From NCBI GenBank assembly GCA_937927835.1, contig CALGJS010000091.1, forward strand, positions 1-32,758: a stretch of 32,758 nt of DNA, written 5' to 3'. A model generated the notes under the pieces. It did not search any database, was not told the origin of the DNA, and was given only the letters and a program-made list of their open reading frames with translations. This DNA is from an uncultured Saprospiraceae bacterium. GTDB taxonomy: Bacteria; Bacteroidota; Bacteroidia; Chitinophagales; Saprospiraceae. Shown piece by piece: positions 9,916-19,300 of this stretch. The number at the start of each line of letters is the position of its first letter. Within the stretch, counting starts at the first letter, position 1. Made by a program: the position numbers and the translations under genes.

Positions 9916-10266
9916 TCATATTCCACCAATTGCATATTTCAATACATCAAATCTAAACCCATCTTTTCGATCTAATAATAGTTTAAATTCTTCTTTGGTA
10001 ATTCTTCTCATTTCCGCTTCTGACAACCAGTGGCTTTTGAGCAATTTTAGCTCATCATTAACAGGGTTGAGTTCGTTGAGCATTTTTACAATTCGTTCTC
10101 GATTAACTTCGTCAACCAATGCATAAATGACTTCTTCCTCTAACTCCCGAAAATTCAATTCAGCTTCTGCCGCTTCTAGTGCCTCGGGACTATAGTTTTC
10201 TGGATGTTCTAAAACCGTAATTAAGGTCTTAGTATCCTTTCGAGCGTATCTTTTTGCTAAGTTCAT
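9916..10266 (-). CDS. Hypothetical protein
   Basis: 116-aa ORF; N-terminal LEHPENYSPEALEAAEAELNFREL segment resembles a short helical motif common in Bacteroidota proteins; no family assigned. Better supported than the overlapping + strand ORF 9902..10126. Confidence 0.6.
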   Translation of the reverse strand: MNLAKRYARKDTKTLITVLEHPENYSPEALEAAEAELNFRELEEEVIYALVDEVNRERIVKMLNELNPVNDELKLLKSHWLSEAEMRRITKEEFKLLLDRKDGFRFDVLKYAIGGI

Positions 10267-10366
10267 AGTTAATTATTTATTCTTGCATAAGATACAAAAG
10301 TTCAATAAGAACTGCAAAATTCTATACACGGTGCAATAAGCTGCTTGATATTTTGAATAGATTATT

Positions 10367-13300
10367 TTATCGTACCAGGGTAACATCTCCTTTAATTAAG
10401 ATCGGTAAGTTATTGACCGGACAAGTAGCTTCCACGAAATAAACATAAACTCCGATCGGCATTCGTTCTCCTTTTAGTTTACCATTCCAGCCTCTTCGCA
10501 TATCATCTGTCCGAAAGACCAAGCCTCCCCAGCGATCAAAAATTTGATAAGATTTAATCTCGTTCAATGTAGAAGAATTAACTAGTAGCTCATCGTTACG
10601 ACCGTCTTCATTAGGAGAAAAGGCAGATGGTAGCCAGAGAATTTCGTCTGGGCAGGAGACCAATGCTTCTGTCTTTGTATTCAATTCTTTTTCACAACCT
10701 GTATCCATATCTGTTACTAGCAAGGTATAAGTAGTTCCAACAAATGCACTATCCACAATCGGTCGGGCACAATCCGTACAACTCAGTCCCTCTTCCGGAA
10801 ACCAGCTATATTGATAGTTGCCACTTGTATCTATCGTTGGTTCAATTACTAATGGTAAATCTGGCAATGCATACGTAAATTCATTTAAGCTGACACGAGG
10901 ACCTTCATCCACATTTACCGTTACCATCACCGTATCCGCTGGACAGTCCGTCAATGCACCGATCAAAGTATAAATAGTAGTAGTGCTTGGAAAAGCATCT
11001 GTAAAAGGACTATTAGGATCTGATAAAGATTCAGGCGAACTCCATTCAAAAACATCTGCATTTCCACTAGCAGATAGATTAATAGTATCTCCATTGCAAA
11101 TATCTGCACCAGTGGCATGGATGGTTGTTTTATCTACCACGTTAACGACTACTGAATCCGTCAGCACACAGTTGTCTTGTGTCAGGGATAAATGATAAAC
11201 GGTCGTTATTATTGGGGATGCAGTGGAATTCAAATTATTTGGATCAGAAAGGCTGATGTTTGGAGACCAACTGATATCACCTTCCCCTATTCCATTTAGA
11301 ATAATACTGCTTCCTTCACAAAGGAAAACATCTTCCCCAGCATTTATTTCATTCGAACTTAACACGGTTACCATCACAGAATCTTGAATAAGGCAACCTT
11401 CTTCTGTAAAAGTCTGTAACTGATAAATGGTGGTTGAATCCGGAAAAGCAATTGGATCAGGACAATAAGCACAACTCAAATTTTGAGGATTGGTCCATTC
11501 TAATCCTTCTACTCCAGTTGTCAAAATAACTGAATCACCTTGACAAATCGTACGATCTTCTCCACTTAACGGTTGGAATTGATCTACCAAATCAATCGTT
11601 ACAGAATCAATCGCTGAACAACCTTCTCCATTGGTTACTGTCACTACGTAAGTGGAAGCTGCAGACGGAATTGCAATTGGATTTGCACAAAATTGGTAGC
11701 AACTTAAGCCTGGTCGAGTTTCGTCCCATTCGTAAGAGAATACATCATTTCCACCAGTAACGGTTAGCTGAATTCCATCCCCCACACAAATCGCTGTGTC
11801 AGCGGTGATACCAATTACAGGAATAGCTACCGCCAATACATTGACCGTTGTTGATAAAACAGTTGAACAACCTTCTGGATTGGTCGCGGTAAATTCATAA
11901 GTTGTTGTAGCCGATGGCTGTACTTGTGTTTCTAAACAATCAGTACAACTAAGACCCACACCGGTCCATGTAAACGTTAACTGGTCCGCAGGTCCATCAA
12001 TGATAGGTGTTAGGGTGACAATTTCTCCATTGCAAATAGATTGCTCAGAACCCAGTGAAACCACCGGAGCTGCTAGTATTTCTATTTCAATTGAATCTGA
12101 TGTTTCACAACCGAAATCCGTTCCAACCGTCAAAACGGCTTGATAGTTTCCAGCATCCTCATAGACATGTGTTGGGTTGGGTTGACCAGCAATATTTCCG
12201 CTTCCAAAATCCCATGCCCAATTAGCAATTGCACCTGTGGCCGTCGTAGACATATCACTAAACTCAACGGTAAAAGGTCCACAACCAATCGTGTCAGAAG
12301 CTAAGAAATTAATCTCTGGCATGCTACCTATTCGAATATAATTCGGCTTTGTTAATGTATCTTGACAAAACTCGGTAGTCACAAAAAGAGAGACATCGTA
12401 AACACCTGGATCTGGATAAGAGATTGTAGGTTCGGAGTCTGTGGTATTTCCTTCTAGGGAACCAGGAAAGATCCATTCTAATCCAGTAATTGGTGTTGTA
12501 GACTGAGATAAATTGATAAAGGAAGTCGATAAATCAGTTCCACATAATAGAGAATCTGTTGCCAGAAAATCTACATTAATACCAGTTACTTGAATACTAT
12601 CAGGAGATTCGATTGCCCGAGCACAGTTGGAATCATCGATAAGAATAAGTTTAGGAACATAGGTATCTATTGCTTGATAGGCGTAAGTAACTTCATCGGA
12701 ATTGACACTAAGGGTGGTATCTAATACTCCATTTCCAAAGTCCCAAATGTAATCATAAAAATCACTGGACGTTCCTGTAAAGTGTACTTGCATTGGTGCA
12801 CAAGATGTGTCTACAACAAAATCAAAATCTCCTACTGGACCATTTAAGGTAATCAAATCGTTTAGGACCAAAGTATCTCGACAATTTTCGGTACTTCCTG
12901 CTATTAAGGTTACATCATAGGATCCAGGAATGGTGTATACATGAGGTGGATTCTCCAAATCACTAGTCCCGGAGACATCCCCAAAATTCCATTCGTAATA
13001 ATTCGCATTAATAGAACTATTTGTAAATCGAGCAATCAATGGAGGACAAAATGCAAAAGTTGAATCTACGGTAAAGTCTGCCATTGGATTGGCAATGGTT
13101 ATATAATTTTCTTTACACTGCATATCGGTACAACCATATTGATTAACGACCGTCAAACAGACATCATAAGTTCCTTCTTGGGCATAGTTATGTACTGGCG
13201 CTGCTTCTGTTGAAGTACTATCATCTCCAAAATCCCATAAATAAGTAAGCGTTCCACCAGTAGAAAGGGATTGGAATTGCACAAAATCAGCCGTACAGCT

Positions 13301-15949
13301 GGTAGTATCTGCTGTAAATACTGCTTTTGGATCCGTAACCTCAATTACATTATTTGTATTCTTTCGAACCATACAACCATCACCATCCGTTACAATCAAT
13401 TCTACCCCAAAATTTCCAACTGTATCAAATGTGTAGGTAAAACTTTCCTGTTCAGAAGTAATCAATCCATTCCCTATATTCCAAGACCATGCAAGTGGCG
13501 TACTCAGTGCACTGGTCGAATTATCAGAAAAATTTACCGTCAAGGGTAAACATCCTCCGGTGATATCTGTATCAAAATCCACCACTAAACCTCTGGCAAA
13601 AATGGTTTCAAAGGTCCTGAAAGTATCGGGGCATTCCTGAATATCTGAAATAACCAACATTACTTCATCATAAATTCCAGGTGTATTGTATGTGAATGTA
13701 GGTGATGCCGTATTTCCTCCTGTAATGACTGCACCAGGAGCAATCCATTCGTAGGTTTCAGCAAAGATTGAATTATCTTCTACCGTTACTTCTAAAGGAG
13801 CACATCCGTCTGTATTATTCAAATTAAAAGAAGCTCTAGGATCGGAGATACAGATATTAATGGTATCATGATCAACGCAATCCGTTGTTAAATTAAAAAC
13901 ACTATGCACTACTTTATAACAACCTGTATCAGCAAATACATGGGTAGGACTTAAGAAGGTAGAAGTATCTGTAGTTAGCCCTTCTTCTCCGAAATCCCAA
14001 AATACTGAATCAACTCCAAAACTACGATCTAAAAAACTAATCGCATAAGGATTATCACAAGTTCGTTCAACACGGACGTTACCAATTGGAGGATTGACAT
14101 GAATAAGGTTTTCATAAGTTATCTCCGAAAAACATCCGTAATGAAAAGCAAAAAGTTGAACATCAAAATAACCTGTATCAAGATACTCATGGGACACATT
14201 TTGAAAATCTTCGACGACCACTCCATCTCCAAAATCCCAAATCCAAAAATTGGCGTTACTAGTTGATAAGTCAGTAAAACTTACAACAGCATCTACACAA
14301 GTTTCCAGAGGAGTAGCAGAAAAATTAGGGATAACTTCCTCTCCCACCGCGATAGCACCTTCGAAAAATCCAGTACTACTACAACCATCTTGATTGACCA
14401 CTGTCAATTGAACATTATACAGGCCAGTATCTACTAAAGTATGAGTAGGGTTTTCTTCTGAAGAAGTAAAAAGAAGCACATTATTTTGATCAAAAATAGT
14501 CCATTCCCAGCTATTGATTGGTACGGCCGTGGCAGAGCTTTCGTCTAAGGTAAATTCATAGGGTGCACATCCCCAATAATCCGGTCCAGTCAGTTGAACA
14601 GCAGTTTCAATTACCCGCACCGTATCTAAATAAATACTTTGACAACCATTCCCATCTACCACTCTAAGTCGAATAGGATAAACACCATAATCATCATAAG
14701 TATGCGTTGGCATTTGTCCAGTAGAAGTAGTAGTTCCATCCCCAAAATTCCAAGACCAAGTAACTTCTTCACTTGAGTTAGCAGTAAAAGAAACAGTGTG
14801 CGGAAGGGTACATCCAGCTGGATTATCATTAAAAAAAACAGCAGTAGGTGCTGCTTCTATGAGTAAACAATCTGTTAGTTGACCTTCTGATGGACATCCT
14901 TGAGTGTAACGAATAAGAGAAACGTTGAAACATCCTCCCTGATCAAAAGAATGTTCTGGATTGATTTCTGTAGAAAAGTTCCCATCTCCAAAATCCCAAA
15001 GAACACTATCTGCAGGCTCGGTGGAAATATCCATAAATGAAATAATGGTTCCTTGGCAATTATTATCGTTAGAATATTCTATTTCTACTGGATATCCAAT
15101 TTGTAAAATATTACTAAATACTTCCGTAGTTGTACAATTGGTATTTTGATCCATAGCAGTCACGGTAACATCATAAGTACCTGGTTCTGTATAAGATACA
15201 GGAGGAGGATTCATTCCGGTAAAGGATTCGCCATTTCCGAAATTCCAGATATAAGTAAGATTTGTCGCTGCGTTATTATTGCTAAAGTTCGCGGTATAAG
15301 GAATATTACAACTAAATGCTTCGTCAATAGTAACGTCAATCTCAGGATCAGGGAAGACCGTAATTAAATCTGTTCGGGTAATCGTATTTGAACAACCATT
15401 CTCATCTGTGATCGTCAAACTGACCGTGTAATTATCAGGCGTATTGTAAGTATTGGTAATCACCTCGGTTGGATCAGTGGTTACTATTACGCCACTTGAA
15501 CCACCAATACCCCAAATCCATTCTTCAATATTACTTTCTTGACTAATAGATTGATCAGAAAAAGTGACTTCAAGCGGAGCACAACCTGCTAGACCCGATA
15601 CCGAAAAATCAGGAATCGGTAATGGGAATACCTCAATGTATTCGGATTTACAATTAGTATCCGTATTGCCTTCAGTATCGGTGATGGTCAAACAAATGTC
15701 ATAGGTCCCAGAAGTTCCAAATATTCTTCCAGGGTTTTGAGTCCCTGCAGTAACACCGCCCAAATCCCATGACCAATCATTAATAGGATTGGTAGAGGTC
15801 GATTCGTCGGTAAAGGAAACTTGTAAGGAGCCGCAACCCGTGGTAATACTAGCACTGAAGTCAGCAGATATCTGCGCTGACGCCCAATTAGTTAATAAAA
15901 ACACAAAGCAAAACGACCAAAATATGCGTGTGTGTAGCATTTCAGTCAA
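10367..15949 (-). CDS. Giant PKD-repeat protein with gliding-motility-associated (T9SS type B) C-terminal domain, paralogue 1
   Basis: 1860 aa; signal peptide (start may be Met4, MLHTRIFW); about 15 PKD-like modules (WDFGDG-type motifs); six pre-CTD modules with LSCxxC-type motifs; CTD ...LPSAFSPNEDGRNDELLV...YQIFDRWGGLVFRTDD...GWNGKLKGERMPIGVYVYFVEA...GDVTLVR. Confidence 0.92.
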   Translation of the reverse strand: MTEMLHTRIFWSFCFVFLLTNWASAQISADFSASITTGCGSLQVSFTDESTSTNPINDWSWDLGGVTAGTQNPGRIFGTSGTYDICLTITDTEGNTDTNCKSEYIEVFPLPIPDFSVSGLAGCAPLEVTFSDQSISQESNIEEWIWGIGGSSGVIVTTDPTEVITNTYNTPDNYTVSLTITDENGCSNTITRTDLITVFPDPEIDVTIDEAFSCNIPYTANFSNNNAATNLTYIWNFGNGESFTGMNPPPVSYTEPGTYDVTVTAMDQNTNCTTTEVFSNILQIGYPVEIEYSNDNNCQGTIISFMDISTEPADSVLWDFGDGNFSTEINPEHSFDQGGCFNVSLIRYTQGCPSEGQLTDCLLIEAAPTAVFFNDNPAGCTLPHTVSFTANSSEEVTWSWNFGDGTTTSTGQMPTHTYDDYGVYPIRLRVVDGNGCQSIYLDTVRVIETAVQLTGPDYWGCAPYEFTLDESSATAVPINSWEWTIFDQNNVLLFTSSEENPTHTLVDTGLYNVQLTVVNQDGCSSTGFFEGAIAVGEEVIPNFSATPLETCVDAVVSFTDLSTSNANFWIWDFGDGVVVEDFQNVSHEYLDTGYFDVQLFAFHYGCFSEITYENLIHVNPPIGNVRVERTCDNPYAISFLDRSFGVDSVFWDFGEEGLTTDTSTFLSPTHVFADTGCYKVVHSVFNLTTDCVDHDTINICISDPRASFNLNNTDGCAPLEVTVEDNSIFAETYEWIAPGAVITGGNTASPTFTYNTPGIYDEVMLVISDIQECPDTFRTFETIFARGLVVDFDTDITGGCLPLTVNFSDNSTSALSTPLAWSWNIGNGLITSEQESFTYTFDTVGNFGVELIVTDGDGCMVRKNTNNVIEVTDPKAVFTADTTSCTADFVQFQSLSTGGTLTYLWDFGDDSTSTEAAPVHNYAQEGTYDVCLTVVNQYGCTDMQCKENYITIANPMADFTVDSTFAFCPPLIARFTNSSINANYYEWNFGDVSGTSDLENPPHVYTIPGSYDVTLIAGSTENCRDTLVLNDLITLNGPVGDFDFVVDTSCAPMQVHFTGTSSDFYDYIWDFGNGVLDTTLSVNSDEVTYAYQAIDTYVPKLILIDDSNCARAIESPDSIQVTGINVDFLATDSLLCGTDLSTSFINLSQSTTPITGLEWIFPGSLEGNTTDSEPTISYPDPGVYDVSLFVTTEFCQDTLTKPNYIRIGSMPEINFLASDTIGCGPFTVEFSDMSTTATGAIANWAWDFGSGNIAGQPNPTHVYEDAGNYQAVLTVGTDFGCETSDSIEIEILAAPVVSLGSEQSICNGEIVTLTPIIDGPADQLTFTWTGVGLSCTDCLETQVQPSATTTYEFTATNPEGCSTVLSTTVNVLAVAIPVIGITADTAICVGDGIQLTVTGGNDVFSYEWDETRPGLSCYQFCANPIAIPSAASTYVVTVTNGEGCSAIDSVTIDLVDQFQPLSGEDRTICQGDSVILTTGVEGLEWTNPQNLSCAYCPDPIAFPDSTTIYQLQTFTEEGCLIQDSVMVTVLSSNEINAGEDVFLCEGSSIILNGIGEGDISWSPNISLSDPNNLNSTASPIITTVYHLSLTQDNCVLTDSVVVNVVDKTTIHATGADICNGDTINLSASGNADVFEWSSPESLSDPNSPFTDAFPSTTTIYTLIGALTDCPADTVMVTVNVDEGPRVSLNEFTYALPDLPLVIEPTIDTSGNYQYSWFPEEGLSCTDCARPIVDSAFVGTTYTLLVTDMDTGCEKELNTKTEALVSCPDEILWLPSAFSPNEDGRNDELLVNSSTLNEIKSYQIFDRWGGLVFRTDDMRRGWNGKLKGERMPIGVYVYFVEATCPVNNLPILIKGDVTLVR

Positions 15950-16353
15950 TAATTAATCCCGGTTAAATAATGTAAAATTCTCTTGTTCTTATACAGGTAT
16001 CTCAGACACTTTTCTGCATAGAATAATGGTCTTCTCATAAAAAGAACATATGGTTTTCACCTATTAAAGGCAAATCCATAAAACATTGTAGGTAATAGCG
16101 TTAATTTAAACTGCCGCATTCCAAACGACAGAATTTTCCTTGAAATCGGTTTAGGAAATTGCTATTAGATAATTGATTGGTTAGACTAAAATGTACTTGA
16201 TTAGATGTTCGAATGACCATAGAATAGTACTTTCATCCCTCTTTAATAATCCGCCAACAAAGCTAAGCTTTTTTTCCAGTTTTATTAAGAAAAAGAGATA
16301 AAAATGTTTAAAAATATTATTATTTTAATTAATATAATGCATCATAATGCTTT

Positions 16354-19300
16354 TTATCGAATTAAAGTGATATCTCCAGAATGGATGACGGTTTGTCCTG
16401 TTAGTTCGCAAGTAAACTCAATCATAAATATATAAACACCTATAGGAGCTAGTTTTCCTTTCATTTTTCCATCCCATCCACGATCATATAAGTCGTCGGT
16501 TTCATATAATAAAGCTCCCCATCGATTGAAAATTCTAAAGCGATCAATTGAAGTGACCGTAGGGTTAGGATACATTCGCAAATAGTCATTTTCCCCATCA
16601 TTATTAGGTGAAAAAGCATTCGGTACCGCCACTAAATCTGAAGGACAAGTTATTAATTCTTTGAAAAGGATGGTATCTGTCACTGAACATCCAGTCGTCA
16701 GATCTGTAATCAGCACTTGATAAATTGTATTACTATCGGGTAAAATCTCTGGTTCTTGACAATCTACACAATCCACACTATCTGAAGGCATCCACTGATA
16801 TTCATAGAACGAACTATCTGGAACAGCCAACGGAATTCGCATTGGTCGGCCTGGAAGATAGGTGAGTTGTTCTGGAAGATAGACCACCGGTTTTGGCGTG
16901 ACTTCCACCAAAACAGTAGCCGTATCTGGTTCACAGGTCGCAAATTGACCAATAACCGTATAATTTGTGGTTTCTAAAGGTTGTACATTTTCACTAATTA
17001 ACTCATTTCCAAACTCATCAAACCAAATAGCCTCATCCGCTCCCCCTTCGAATATTAATTCTACCATTTCTCCTTCACAAATTTCGATATCTACTGTTTC
17101 TAGAGTCGTCTTTTCAGCAAGTGTAACCTCTACTGAATCTACTAATGTACAATTTCCTTCGGTCAATGTTAACGTGTAGATGGTATTGACTGTAGGATTA
17201 ACCTCGGTTTCTAAGCTATTAGCAGAAGAAACAGTTTGAATAGGTGTCCAATTTACCATTCCCGTTCCGCTTCCGGTCAAGGTTGCAGTTGACCCTCGGC
17301 AAATCTGCTGATCTGCTCCTGCGTCAATCGTATTTAGTGGTATTACTTTTATTTCAATAGTATCTAATAACTCACATCCTTCATCTGTCATTACACGTAC
17401 CCGATAGGTAGTAGTAGAATCTGGCTTGGCCATTGGATCAGGACAATACGTACAATCCAAACCATCGGTTACTAGCCAAGTTGGATCATTACCTAAACTA
17501 GTATTTAATTGAACTTCATCGCCTTCACAAATAGTTTGATCTTCCCCGACCAATGATTGGGGTTCGTTTGAAATAGTCACCATTACCGAATCCGTACTAG
17601 CACATCCAAATTCGTTCGTAATAGTTACTTCATAACTTGTAGAAACCAACGGACTCGCAATAGGATTGGTACAGGCATCGTAACAGGTAAGTCCCGCTGC
17701 ATCTGTTCCCCATTGATATTCGAATAAATTACTTCCACCACTTACCCTTAATTGAACAAAATCATTTAGACAAATACTGGTATCCTGAGTAAGCGATATG
17801 ATAGGTGCTGCAAAAGGTCTTACATCTACGGTAACTGCTTCGGTCGCCGTACATCCAATCGCATTGGTAACTGCTAATTGATAAATGGTCGTATCCGCAG
17901 GGCTTACACTCGGCGTTAAACAATCTATACAACTTAGATCTGGATGGTTGATCCATTGAAACTGATATCCCGTGGTATCTTCATTAAAGGTAGGAACTAG
18001 TTCAGCGGATTGACCAATACAAATTGATGCTGGTTTTGCAATCGAAAAGGAAGGAATTTCCAATACTTCTACCGTTCTGGTAATAGAATCTTGACAACCA
18101 ACGGCAGAAGTAGCAGTCAGCGTAATATCGTGAAAACCTGGTTGGTTAAAAATAAAAACGGGTGTCTCTAAATCTGTCTCATCGATATTATCAAAGTTCC
18201 AATTCCATTCAGTGATCGTACTACTATCTACTGTAGAATTATCTTGAAAATTAACTGTTAATGGTGCGCACCCTACCGAATCACTTACCTGAAAAGCGAC
18301 CTCGGGAATTGCCCCAACCCCAATATAATCTTGCTTTAGTAAAGAGTCGGTACAGATTCCATTACTAATCAATAACTGGACAGAGAAACTTCCTGGATCC
18401 AAATATTGAATACTAGGCTCAGGTTCCGTACTACTGGTAGGATTACCACCAAAAAATTGCCATTCCAAATCAGAAATTGGATGCGTAGAGGCCGTTAGGT
18501 TAGTAAATTTAGTCGTTCCTTGATCATTGCAAAATAGCGTTCTGTCTGCCTGAAAATCCAAATTCATTTCTGAAATAACAATTGGAGTTTCTGAGACGAT
18601 CGTAGTCTGACAATCTACTTGGTCTACTAATATTAGCTTTGGAATAAAATCTCCGCCACTTTGATAGACATAGAATATACTATCATAAGTAACATTCTCC
18701 GTTGTGTCAAGCATACCATTTCCAAAGTCCCAAATATAGGTATATGATTCCCTTGAATTTCCTACAAAATTTATAGTAGCAGGTACGCAAGCGGTATCAA
18801 TATCAAAATGAAAACTACCTGTTGGACCATTTAAATCAATCAGGTCATTCAATAATAAAGTATCCTGACAAAACTCGGTGGCAACTGCAATTAGTTGAAC
18901 ATCATATGATCCTGGAGTAGTGTAAATATGTGGAGGATTCAATTGATTTGAGGTGCCACTTTCATCGCCAAAATTCCATTCATAACTAGTGGTATTTTGA
19001 GATGTATTTGTAAAATTAACCAGTAATGGAGGACAAATTCCGAAGGTAGTATCTTGTGTAAAAGAAGCCAACGGATCGGCAATTACAACATAATCTTCTA
19101 AACATAAGGTATTGTCACAACCAATAGCATCTGTAACAGTTAGACAAACATCATAGGTCCCTTCCATAAGATATGTATGAGAAGGAGATTCGTCAATAGA
19201 AAATTCTCCATCACCAAAATCCCAAGAAAAACGCAGTCCTTTTCCTGTAGATGTATTACTAAAAGTTACGGCATGTGCACTACAACTAAGGGTATCCTCG

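Noticed and set aside
9902-10126. 74-aa + strand ORF
   Set aside because: Antisense to the 116-aa minus ORF, which has more protein-like composition and a familiar helical motif.
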